DNA of 64,000 nucleotides. Source: Cyclobacteriaceae bacterium (lineage in GTDB: Bacteria; Bacteroidota; Bacteroidia; Cytophagales; Cyclobacteriaceae). A program made the translations under genes and the position numbers. Where the stretch lies: assembly GCA_016787755.1 (NCBI GenBank), contig JAEUUA010000018.1:62001-126000 (forward strand), read 5' to 3'. Below the pieces are notes generated by a model, which was not told the DNA's origin, ran no database searches, and was given only the letters and a program-made list of their open reading frames with translations. Of the stretch, positions 9,343 through 17,616 are shown piece after piece (the first letter of the stretch is position 1; every line of letters begins with the position of its first letter).

Positions 9343-11148
9343 TTACAATACCGCATACATTTTCTCAATTTCCTTTTGATAATTTTTTTCAATTACCTGG
9401 CGAATCGGTTTCAGGGTAGTAGTTAATTCACCTCGATCTATTGACCAATCAGCGTCACACAAGACAAAATCCTTTACCTTCTCTACATTGGGTAGCTCAT
9501 CATTAAGTAGATCAATCTCACGTTGCAATTTTGCCCGTACCCGGATGTTATGAACCATAAACTGCGGGGACGTCCAATGTATATGCTCTTGCCCACACCA
9601 GGCTTCCAATATTTCAAAATGAGGTACTATCAAGGCTGTTATAAACGGACATTGGAATCCAATGATATGACAACGTTGAATAAAAGGCGATTTCGTAAAA
9701 TGAACTTGCAACGGTTGAGGAGCAATGTATTTACCCGCAGACGTTTTAAAAATATCTTTCTTCCGGTCCGTAATCTTCAGGAATCGTTTATCAATAAACT
9801 TTCCAATGTCTCCCGTTCGAAGCCAGCCATCCGTAAAAACTTCGTGTGTTAACTCAGGCCGTTTAAAATAGCCTTGCATTACATTAGCACCCTTCACCAA
9901 AATCTCTCCCTCCTGTTCTTCGTTGGGTTGGTCAATCTTTACTTCCACTCCTGGAATCACCGGACCCACCGTACCAAACCGGCTCAGCCCTGGCTCATAG
10001 CGGTTCATGGAAATTAAAGGTGATGTTTCAGTCATTCCATATCCTTCCAGTACTTGAATGCCTGCAGCTGAAAACAATCTTCCTATTTCAGGTCGCAAAG
10101 ACGCTGCTCCAACAACCATGTATCTGATCTTTCCACCCAACTCTTTGCGCCATCGGCTAAGAACTAGCACGCGCGCAAAAAATAATTGTATTGAATAGGA
10201 TACATTAAGTCTCTCGGTATTTTTATACCGCTTGCCAACTTCTAACGCCCATCGAATCAATTTTTTCTTTACTACATTCTTTCCCAGTAACTGTTCTTGC
10301 ATGAAGTCGTACATCTTTTCAAGCACGCGCGGAACGCTGGTGCAAAAAAAAGGTCTCGCTGTTTTAAAATCGTGGGCAAAACTTTCTTTGTTCTGACTAA
10401 AATAAAGGGAAACTCCACAGGCCATATACCCATAACAAGCCATCCGTTCTAAGATGTGACTAAACGGCAAGAAACTTAACACCCGATGATGGGGTTCGAG
10501 GGGCAGTAAGGTTAAAATCGACTTTATATTGCGAGCAATGTTGTGGTGCGTTAGCATAACTCCCTTTGGAACACCAGAACTTCCTGATGTATAAAGAATC
10601 GTGACAAGATCATGTTCGTTAATTGAATTTTTCATTTCTACTAAAGAGTGCAATTCTGTCTCACTCGGCTCCATTACAGAATCAAAGGAAAACTTTTGCG
10701 AGCCCTCTTGGTCCAGGTGAAAAATTTCAACGGGTTCTCCATGCTTTTGAATAATTTTCCGAAATTTTTCATACAACTCAACATTCGCAGTAATGCATAA
10801 TTTTGGTTCTGTCTCTTGCACAATCAGTTCAATTTCCGGAACCGAAGACGTTGGATGCACGGGTACTACGATTAAACCACATTGTTGGCACGCAAAATCC
10901 AGCATCATCCACTCGGGTTTACCCACAACAGGAACCAAAAGAACAGTTTGTCCTTTCTGATAGCCCGACCGAATTAACCAACAGGATAAAGAATTGACTT
11001 GCTGAATTATGTATTCAATACTAAAGCCTCGCCATTCGTTCCCATCAAACGCATTAAGTGAATGTTGACTAGGATATTTCTCTCGTTGATATTCGAGGAT
11101 ATCAAAAATTCGTGAGAAGTCGCTTGACTGTTTCCGGGTAACCTCCAT
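9343..11148 (-). CDS. Long-chain acyl-CoA synthetase (AMP-forming)
   Basis: ANL-superfamily ligase of 601 residues that probably activates long-chain fatty acids to acyl-CoA through an acyl-adenylate. The P-loop YTSGSSGVPKG is at residues 186-196. EGYGMTETSP (A5), LRTGDIG (A7) and DRKKDIFKTSAGKYIAP (A8) follow in order. The A8 lysine-rich form is typical of FadD/ACSL-like enzymes. The start overlaps the stop of the upstream hydrolase by one base (TGATG), indicating translational coupling. It closes a minus-strand run with two alpha/beta hydrolases, so lipid or ester breakdown followed by activation is plausible. Chain-length preference cannot be told. Confidence 0.9.
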   Translation of the reverse strand: MEVTRKQSSDFSRIFDILEYQREKYPSQHSLNAFDGNEWRGFSIEYIIQQVNSLSCWLIRSGYQKGQTVLLVPVVGKPEWMMLDFACQQCGLIVVPVHPTSSVPEIELIVQETEPKLCITANVELYEKFRKIIQKHGEPVEIFHLDQEGSQKFSFDSVMEPSETELHSLVEMKNSINEHDLVTILYTSGSSGVPKGVMLTHHNIARNIKSILTLLPLEPHHRVLSFLPFSHILERMACYGYMACGVSLYFSQNKESFAHDFKTARPFFCTSVPRVLEKMYDFMQEQLLGKNVVKKKLIRWALEVGKRYKNTERLNVSYSIQLFFARVLVLSRWRKELGGKIRYMVVGAASLRPEIGRLFSAAGIQVLEGYGMTETSPLISMNRYEPGLSRFGTVGPVIPGVEVKIDQPNEEQEGEILVKGANVMQGYFKRPELTHEVFTDGWLRTGDIGKFIDKRFLKITDRKKDIFKTSAGKYIAPQPLQVHFTKSPFIQRCHIIGFQCPFITALIVPHFEILEAWCGQEHIHWTSPQFMVHNIRVRAKLQREIDLLNDELPNVEKVKDFVLCDADWSIDRGELTTTLKPIRQVIEKNYQKEIEKMYAVL

Positions 11149-11957
11149 CAGTCATTTTCGGTTTTCGGTTTCACATAAAGAATCTCGTATAGGATTTCGA
11201 AAAACTCTGGAAATTGTGGCAAATTGTTGTGCCTTCCTCCCTCTATCTTGTGCAATTGGATTTTATCAGGAAACAACGCTTTCAGTTTTTCACTCTGTGA
11301 AAAAGAAATGAGTTTGTCCTTGGTTCCATGAATGATATGAACTGGACAATCAACCGCTTTTAAATATTGATTGGTGCGAATATCATATCTCAAAATCCAC
11401 TTTAGAGGAAGAAAAAACAAATAGCGATTTGTATTGTAGTAAAAACTAAAGTAGGGTGAATCCAGAATAAGCATCCTGGGTTTATTCCACGAGGCAATGC
11501 GCGCAGCAATACCACTGCCCCACGAGCGACCATAAAGAATAATTTTATTCTCAGGATAAAGTTGTGTAAGCCATTTGTAAATAAATTGGCTGTCATTAAA
11601 TACTCGCTCCTGACTTCGTTTCCCCTTGCTCTTGCCAAAACCTCGATAGTCCATCATAAAGAAATCGTAGCCGTTGCTTACAAAATCCTTAGCAAACTTT
11701 CCCCACCCTTTAATGCTTTTTGAATTTCCTTTCAGGTAATACACCACGCCCCGCGAGTTCGGTACCTTAAAATATATCGCATTGATGCGACCGCCATCCT
11801 CCATTTCGAAATCAAGTTCTTCAAAGGGAAAGGGGTATTTGTATTGAAACGAGCGGGAAAGACGTTCAGGCCGAAAAAAGAAGATGTGTTGAAATAAATA
11901 TATGAAGAGGGACAATCCGACATACACAAAAAACAAGACGATGAGGAGTCCGACCAT
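11148..11957 (-). CDS. Membrane-anchored alpha/beta hydrolase (BEM46-like)
   Basis: Serine hydrolase fold protein of 269 residues with an N-terminal membrane anchor (residues 2-28, highly hydrophobic). The nucleophile elbow is GRSWG with Ser145, followed by an Asp in HGTKDKLI and a His in EGGRHNNL, giving a full triad. The usual oxyanion-side HGN motif reads KGN here (residues 76-78), unlike its neighbour. It is a paralogue of the next gene upstream and is coupled to the acyl-CoA synthetase by a one-base overlap. Substrate unknown; an ester or lipid is a reasonable guess. Confidence 0.82.
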   Translation of the reverse strand: MVGLLIVLFFVYVGLSLFIYLFQHIFFFRPERLSRSFQYKYPFPFEELDFEMEDGGRINAIYFKVPNSRGVVYYLKGNSKSIKGWGKFAKDFVSNGYDFFMMDYRGFGKSKGKRSQERVFNDSQFIYKWLTQLYPENKIILYGRSWGSGIAARIASWNKPRMLILDSPYFSFYYNTNRYLFFLPLKWILRYDIRTNQYLKAVDCPVHIIHGTKDKLISFSQSEKLKALFPDKIQLHKIEGGRHNNLPQFPEFFEILYEILYVKPKTEND

Positions 11958-11991
11958 ACGTCAATATATCAAATATTGATTAGTCTAAAAA

Positions 11992-12774
11992 CTATTCAAG
12001 CGCACTGGCAAGTGTCTTATGATAAAGTTCAAAATACCGTAAGTCATTATGTCCTCCGCCTTCGATGATTACAAACTGATCTCCTGCCTTCAACAATGGC
12101 TTTAACTGTTGTGCGGATGAAAGTGGCACTACCCAATCATCGGTGCCGTGCACAATGATTGTTTTACATTTCACATTCGCTAAAAAGGCTTTGTTAGAAA
12201 ACTGATAGGGAGAAGGCATCGTATAAAGCGCCCCGCTTAATTCGTCAAATGGAGTTTCTAAGATGAGTAGATCTGGTTCAACAACAGTCGCCAGGTGTGA
12301 AGCTATCGCTGATCCCAACGATCTCCCGTAGATAACCAATTTAGTATGGGGTACATTTAGTTGTGCCCATTTAAAAACGAATAGAGCATCTGCATATAAA
12401 ATATCTTCGGTGGGCGAGCCGGAGCTTTTTCCATAGCCCCGATAGTCCATCATCAACACATCATAGCCCAATGAAGTAAAATCACTCGCGTAATTTCCCC
12501 AGCGTTGCAAATTATCTGCATTGCCATGGAAGTAAAGAATCAATCCTTTAGAGGGTGGTTGTGTTCTAAATAATAAGCTATTAAGGACACTTCCATCTTC
12601 TGTTGAAATAGAATGTTCTTCAAATGGCTGATCAAATTTGAACGTGTAATCGGAAGAAAGCGACTTTGATTGAAATACTATCTGATCCTGAAAAAGGTAA
12701 AAACCAATGCGCGCAATACCATAGCATATAATTATAATACCGATAAGCTTTCCAACGGTTTTAATTCCTTTCAC
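11992..12774 (-). CDS. Membrane-anchored alpha/beta hydrolase (BEM46-like)
   Basis: Second alpha/beta hydrolase, 260 residues, with one N-terminal membrane segment (about residues 9-28) and a likely extracytoplasmic catalytic domain. Motifs: YFHGNADN at 81-88, DYRGYGKSSG, nucleophile GRSLG with Ser152, Asp in HGTDDWVV and His in GGGHNDL. It aligns along its length with the 11148-11957 protein, so the two look like a tandem duplication that has diverged. The start is a GTG; no in-frame ATG precedes the anchor. It is 34 bases from the next gene and 25 bases after the M28 peptidase. Confidence 0.85.
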   Translation of the reverse strand: MKGIKTVGKLIGIIIICYGIARIGFYLFQDQIVFQSKSLSSDYTFKFDQPFEEHSISTEDGSVLNSLLFRTQPPSKGLILYFHGNADNLQRWGNYASDFTSLGYDVLMMDYRGYGKSSGSPTEDILYADALFVFKWAQLNVPHTKLVIYGRSLGSAIASHLATVVEPDLLILETPFDELSGALYTMPSPYQFSNKAFLANVKCKTIIVHGTDDWVVPLSSAQQLKPLLKAGDQFVIIEGGGHNDLRYFELYHKTLASALE

Positions 12775-12799
12775 TTAATGTCTAAATGTAATTCCATTG

Positions 12800-14176
12800 T
12801 TAGAACCCATACTTATCGATCAAATACACCAAGGCAGCCATCGATGCTGCACCTAATTCCAATTCGCGTTTGCTCACCTTATCAATAGTATCTTCTTGTG
12901 TGTGGTGATAATCAAAGTACCGTTGAGAATCTGGAAGAAATTCCATCACAGGAACACCTTGTCTTTGAAGCGGGCCAATATCGGCTCCGCCTCCTTCCTG
13001 ATCAAAATCGGTGAGACCATAAGGCTCTAATAAAGGCTTCCAACTTTTTATTTTGTCCCTCACATTTTTTGGTACCGTCATCGTAAACCCACGTGGCGTA
13101 AAGCCGCCACGATCCGATTCAATCGCTACAATATGCTTCTCTTTATTCTTCTCCGCTAACTCAGCATACTTTAACCCACCACGCAAACCATTTTCTTCAT
13201 TCATAAACATTACCGCCCGAACTGTGTGTTTCGGTTTAAAGCCCATGGCATTAAACAGGCGAAGCACCTCAATAGATTGAACACATCCGGCTCCGTCATC
13301 ATGGGCACCTTGTGCTAAATCCCACGAATCCAAATGACCACCCACTACAATAATTTGTTCCGGAAACTCCGCGCCTTTCATTTCACCAATCACATTAAAG
13401 GAAGGAGCATCATCCAACGTAACGGAATGATTTTCCATATAGAACTGTAAATCCTTTTCCTCTTTCAATAATTTACTCAATGCATCTGCATGCTTTGTAC
13501 TAATAGCCAGTGCTGGAATTTTATTGCCATCCCCATAGCGCATGCCACCCGTGTGTGGATACTCTTCCTGATTAAGTCCCATCGAGCGAACCAACACAGC
13601 TACCGCTCCGTACTTTACGGCCTGAGAAGCACCTCCGCCTCGTTGATCAACAGCACCTGCATAGGCTGTAAACGCATCAATTTTTGTTGGATCCATTGGT
13701 CTATTAAAAAATACAATCTTTCCTTGCACACCCTTTGTTCCCAACAGTTTTAATTCCTCAAAGCTCTTCACTTCAACAACTCCTGCAGCGATGCCCGAAG
13801 GACCTGTTCCAATGGATCCACCCAATGCACACACATTAACCGATACGGTTCCTTTCTTTTTGGAAATAATTCTACCTAGTTCTTGTTGACCCCGCACCCA
13901 ATGAGGTACCCTAACAGGTTGCAGCCACACTGAATCAAACCCATATTGCTCCATTACATGACGACTCCATTCCACAGCAGCAGCAGCCCCCGGTGATCCT
14001 GAAAGTCGTGGACCAATGTTGACAGTTAAATCGTGAAGCATTTCATACGACTTACCATTGCTTAATGCCTCATCAAAAATTTGTTTAATGGTAGCTTCAT
14101 CGGCTGACTGAGAATAAGATTCAACAGACAGGAGTGATAAAAAGAAAATACAAATAAGGCTTACTAAGTTTTTCAC
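12800..14176 (-). CDS. Secreted M28-family metallopeptidase
   Basis: Predicted exported zinc aminopeptidase or carboxypeptidase of 458 residues. A signal peptide (about residues 1-22) is followed by a PA-like insert domain, then the M28 catalytic domain. Metal-ligand motifs are GGHLDSWD, AHDDGAG, MNEENG (Glu-Glu pair) and ESDRGG, with a late DYHHTQEDT. All expected ligands of a two-zinc site appear to be present. It probably releases amino acids from peptides in the periplasm or outside the cell. The start is a GTG. It heads a minus-strand run with two hydrolases and an acyl-CoA synthetase. Confidence 0.9.
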   Translation of the reverse strand: MKNLVSLICIFFLSLLSVESYSQSADEATIKQIFDEALSNGKSYEMLHDLTVNIGPRLSGSPGAAAAVEWSRHVMEQYGFDSVWLQPVRVPHWVRGQQELGRIISKKKGTVSVNVCALGGSIGTGPSGIAAGVVEVKSFEELKLLGTKGVQGKIVFFNRPMDPTKIDAFTAYAGAVDQRGGGASQAVKYGAVAVLVRSMGLNQEEYPHTGGMRYGDGNKIPALAISTKHADALSKLLKEEKDLQFYMENHSVTLDDAPSFNVIGEMKGAEFPEQIIVVGGHLDSWDLAQGAHDDGAGCVQSIEVLRLFNAMGFKPKHTVRAVMFMNEENGLRGGLKYAELAEKNKEKHIVAIESDRGGFTPRGFTMTVPKNVRDKIKSWKPLLEPYGLTDFDQEGGGADIGPLQRQGVPVMEFLPDSQRYFDYHHTQEDTIDKVSKRELELGAASMAALVYLIDKYGF

Positions 14177-14480
14177 GGTGGTGAATTTAGATTTGAACTA
14201 ACAACATAAAGATTCAAATACGCATTATTTCAGCTACAGAAAAAGCATCCCTCACCCAATGTTAGCTAATTATCTAATCTCAACTTAATCGCCCTTTGCC
14301 AATAGGAAGAGGGAAAAATGTGTGGTTTAGCTTACACAAAAAGTTAATATGGTTAGGGCTAAATACCTAATAAAAGGTAACATCATTAAGTAAAACTAAT
14401 TCTGACTCTGAACGATTCATAAAAAATACCTTCAAACGTTTGAAATGCAAGGTTTTACAGTCGAACTTCGTAAAAAAATT

Positions 14481-15386
14481 ATGGCCTTTCTATTTGATTC
14501 GTTCGAGGGTTGGAAAAAATACTGTGCAGATAAAAATGTTTCCGTAGTGCAGGCTGTGTTGGATTACGAGAAAGAACAAAAAGGACGAACAGAAAAGGAT
14601 ATCTACACACAACTTGGCAAAGCCTGGGACGTGATGAAGGATGCAGTGAAAACAGGTCTCGAAGAAGATATGACATCGAGATCGGGAATGATTAACAACG
14701 GAGCTAAAAAAGTATATCGTCATCCTGTTACCGTACTCTCAAAAGAATTTCAAAATTTAATTTCTCGAGCGCTTGCCGCGAAAGAAGTTAATTCCTGCAT
14801 GGGAAGAATTGTGGCTGCGCCTACCGCGGGGGCTTCGGGGATCATGCCCGGTGTGTTGGTTACGCTTCAGGAGATTCATAAAACGGAGGATAAAAAAATT
14901 TTAGAAGCCATGTTGTTGGCAGCCGGAATAGCGCTGATCATGGAACAAAAAGCAAGTATTTCCGGTGCCGTGGGTGGCTGTCAGGCCGAAACCGGAACGG
15001 CTGCAGCGATGGGTGCGGGCGCAATTGTCTATTGTTTGGGCGGTAATGTGGATCAGATTTTTAATGGTGTTGCGATAACCGTGCAGTGTATGCTTGGCTT
15101 AGTGTGCGATCCTGTTGCAGGATTAGTAGAAGTACCCTGCGTGGTTCGCAATGCAAGTGCCGCAGCCATTGCTAATAGTTCAGCACAGATTGCATTAGCC
15201 AACGTAAGTAGCGTTATCCCGGTGGATGAAGTAATTGAAGCGATGGGCGAAATTGGTGCCAGCATGGAAACGCGGTATAAAGAAACTGCGTTGGGTGGAT
15301 TAGCCGCGACCAAAACCGGACAAGCCATCGCTAAAAAAGTGTTGATCCGCGATATTGAGATTATGCCAGATGAAGACGTGAAGTAA
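14481..15386 (+). CDS. sdaA: L-serine dehydratase, iron-sulfur type, alpha domain
   Basis: Oxygen-sensitive [4Fe-4S] enzyme that converts L-serine to pyruvate and ammonia. The alpha domain is recognised from CMGRIVAAPTAGASGIMPG, SGAVGGCQAETGTAAAMGAG and CDPVAGLVEVPCVVRNA, whose cysteines bind the cluster. Only the alpha domain (about 301 residues) is encoded. The beta domain, present as a separate gene or fused part in many bacteria, is not adjacent. I prefer the ATG at 14481 (MAFLFDSF), which fits the family N-terminus; an upstream ATG at 14445 would add 12 residues. Its stop directly abuts the stop of the convergent next gene. Confidence 0.88.
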   Translation: MAFLFDSFEGWKKYCADKNVSVVQAVLDYEKEQKGRTEKDIYTQLGKAWDVMKDAVKTGLEEDMTSRSGMINNGAKKVYRHPVTVLSKEFQNLISRALAAKEVNSCMGRIVAAPTAGASGIMPGVLVTLQEIHKTEDKKILEAMLLAAGIALIMEQKASISGAVGGCQAETGTAAAMGAGAIVYCLGGNVDQIFNGVAITVQCMLGLVCDPVAGLVEVPCVVRNASAAAIANSSAQIALANVSSVIPVDEVIEAMGEIGASMETRYKETALGGLAATKTGQAIAKKVLIRDIEIMPDEDVK

Positions 15387-15851
15387 TTACACGGGTTGCA
15401 CTTTCTTTATATAAAGCATCACAGCATCATAGCCAAAATATACCGCGCAGGTTAATATGACTGACCACACGCAGGCACTGACAAACATATAAATAATTAT
15501 CCTCTCGCGGTTTGGGCTTATTCCTACCGCTATCAAGGTGCCTCCAATGGGTGAAAGAAGAATCGGGGTTAGCAGGGCAACCCCCACCAATCCATATTTG
15601 GTAAGAAAATTAGATTTCATTTTAAGAGGTTTGTTCTCATCTTTCTTTTTGAAAATTCGATCTAAAATTCTCTTCCTCATGAACTCGCCAAAATAAGTAA
15701 ACATCACTACCACAGTCATCATTCCAGCTACGGTCACAATCATGGCAGTAATGATGTGCAGGCCAGCAGCTTTCCCTCCGATTGGACCAAAAAAAAACTT
15801 AACCATACTCCATAAATACACTGAAAGTGTCTTCAGTATCTCTTCCCACAT
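15387..15851 (-). CDS. Small integral membrane protein, possibly COG2426-like
   Basis: A 154-residue protein with about four membrane segments (around 32-55, 83-107, 117-140 and a weaker one at 10-25). A basic cytoplasmic loop (MRKRILDRIFKKKDENKPLK) lies between the second and third. The segment VGVALLTPILLSPIGGTLIAVG has the Gly/Pro-rich re-entrant look of the small multidrug export (COG2426) and DedA-like groups, but I cannot place it with certainty. It is convergent with sdaA, with zero bases between the stops. Confidence 0.6.
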   Translation of the reverse strand: MWEEILKTLSVYLWSMVKFFFGPIGGKAAGLHIITAMIVTVAGMMTVVVMFTYFGEFMRKRILDRIFKKKDENKPLKMKSNFLTKYGLVGVALLTPILLSPIGGTLIAVGISPNRERIIIYMFVSACVWSVILTCAVYFGYDAVMLYIKKVQPV

Positions 15852-15942
15852 ATCACCTCAGTTCAAGATTTAAAGTTCAATATTCAAATCGCAACAACAA
15901 TACTAACCTTCTCTTCGCGTGCTTTGCGCCTTTATGTGACGC

Positions 15943-16590
15943 TCATAATTTAGTCCCAAAGCTCATATCCCCCGCATCGCCAAGGCCGGGCACAATATAA
16001 AACCGATTATCTAATTTTTCATCTACGGAAAACGTCCAAATCGTAAATGGAATTTTTAAGTTTTCTTTTATGTGTTGAATGCCCTCCGGGGATGCAATTA
16101 AGGAGGCAAGGTGAATATGAGCAGGTTTACCATGACTCAGCAACGCATTGATTGAACGAATAAATGATTTACCGGTTGCCAACATAGGGTCTATCAAAAT
16201 TACTTCTTGCCCCTCTACCATAGGAGACGCCAGGTACTCAAGATTTATGGTAAGTTCTTCCCCATCTTCCTTTCGGTAGGCTCCAATAAATCCGGCATCA
16301 GCCTGATCAAAATAATTTAAGAAACCTTGAAAGTATGGCAATCCCGCTCTCAATACAGTTACAAGTATTGGCTGCGATATTAACTCCCTTGATTTTATCG
16401 ATGCCAAGGGTGAAGTAACCAAGCACGCTTTGTAAGAAAGTCGTTTCGAGATTTCATACGCCATAATCTCCCCCATACGTTCCAAATTTCTGCGAAAGCG
16501 AAGTCTGTCCTGCTGGCTATCTTTGCCTCTAATTTCATTAAGGAATTGGTTTGCGAGGGAAGGGGGTTCACCTAATACGATCAGACTCAT
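15943..16590 (-). CDS. upp: Uracil phosphoribosyltransferase
   Basis: Salvage enzyme that makes UMP from uracil and PRPP. It has 215 residues. The PRPP-binding motif is VILIDPMLATGKSF, and the uracil site region is TVLRAGLPYFQG, with the C-terminal PGLGDAGDMSFGT typical of the family. I chose the ATG at 16590 (MSLIVLG). The frame stays open up to 16701, but that would overlap the divergent peptidase gene and add a hydrophobic stretch foreign to the family. It is divergent from the M42-like gene, with 56 bases between starts. Confidence 0.95.
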   Translation of the reverse strand: MSLIVLGEPPSLANQFLNEIRGKDSQQDRLRFRRNLERMGEIMAYEISKRLSYKACLVTSPLASIKSRELISQPILVTVLRAGLPYFQGFLNYFDQADAGFIGAYRKEDGEELTINLEYLASPMVEGQEVILIDPMLATGKSFIRSINALLSHGKPAHIHLASLIASPEGIQHIKENLKIPFTIWTFSVDEKLDNRFYIVPGLGDAGDMSFGTKL

Positions 16591-16646
16591 GAATAAATTT
16601 TTTTCTAACCAAAATTTACGATAAAGTTGCATAAGACAGAGCCCGA

Positions 16647-17606
16647 ATGAAAAAAATAAAATCAACACCTTCCCGAAAAGGATCATCCATAGATAGCGCA
16701 CTTCTGAAGCAACTAATCGAACTCCATGCTCCTTCAGGAAATGAGGCTCCCGTCAAAAATTTTCTGTTAAAATATATCAATAAGCAAAAGAAGAATTGGA
16801 AGCACAAACCCCAAGTGATTCATGGCGAGGAATTTCAGGATTGCCTGATTCTTAAATTTGGTAAACCACGCACAGCCATTTTTGCGCATATGGATTCCGT
16901 GGGGTTTACCGTGCGCTATTTTAATCAACTTCTTTCCATTGGCAGCCCCGATGCAGAAACCGGAACCCGTTTGGTAGGTGAAGACTCGCTTGGACCAATT
17001 GATTGTGAACTTGAATACGACAAAGAGAATCATGCCTTCTACAAATTTGGTCGGCCAATTGATCGCGGCACAACACTTACTTATAAAATCAATTTCCGTG
17101 AAAGCGATCATTTTATTGAAACTCCATATTTAGATAATCGGCTTGGTATTTATGCTGCGCTTAAAGTAGCAGAACAATTGAAAGATGGAGTTATTATTTT
17201 TTCTTGTTGGGAAGAACATGGTGGGGGCACGATTGGATATTTAGCCGATTATATCTATAAGCAATGGAATGTACGGCAAGCGTTAATTTCAGATATTACC
17301 TGGGTATCAGATGGTGTAGAGCATGGAAAGGGAGTTGCCATTTCCATGCGGGATAAAAATTTGCCTCGCAAAAGTTTTGTAGATAAAATAATTGCAATCG
17401 CTGAAAAGAATAACATCGATTATCAATTGGAGGTAGAAGGTGCCGGCTCAAGTGATGGGGGAGAATTGCAAAAAAGCCCGGTGCCCTTTGACTGGTGTTT
17501 TGTTGGCGCACCCGAGCAACACGCCCACACACCGCACGAAAAAGTTCATAAATACGATATCAAAACAATGATCGATCTTTATACTTGTCTAATGAAAGAA
17601 TTATAA
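16647..17606 (+). CDS. M42/M20-like metallo-aminopeptidase
   Basis: Predicted cytosolic co-catalytic metallopeptidase of 319 residues. Ligand motifs in order: AHMDSVG (His, Asp), PYLDNRLG (bridging Asp), CWEEHGGGT (Glu-Glu), SDITWVSDG (Asp) and HTPHEKVH (His). The set is complete for a two-metal site. The length and the LHAPSGNE start fit glutamyl-aminopeptidase/endoglucanase-like M42 peptidases better than classical M20 enzymes. No signal peptide is seen. It is followed by a Tat-type gene 10 bases downstream. Confidence 0.8.
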   Translation: MKKIKSTPSRKGSSIDSALLKQLIELHAPSGNEAPVKNFLLKYINKQKKNWKHKPQVIHGEEFQDCLILKFGKPRTAIFAHMDSVGFTVRYFNQLLSIGSPDAETGTRLVGEDSLGPIDCELEYDKENHAFYKFGRPIDRGTTLTYKINFRESDHFIETPYLDNRLGIYAALKVAEQLKDGVIIFSCWEEHGGGTIGYLADYIYKQWNVRQALISDITWVSDGVEHGKGVAISMRDKNLPRKSFVDKIIAIAEKNNIDYQLEVEGAGSSDGGELQKSPVPFDWCFVGAPEQHAHTPHEKVHKYDIKTMIDLYTCLMKEL

Positions 17607-17616
17607 CCAAAATACT

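Noticed and set aside
16591..16701. N-terminal extension of upp
   Set aside because: The stretch overlaps the divergent peptidase gene and is not conserved; MSLIVLGEPP at 16590 is a normal start.
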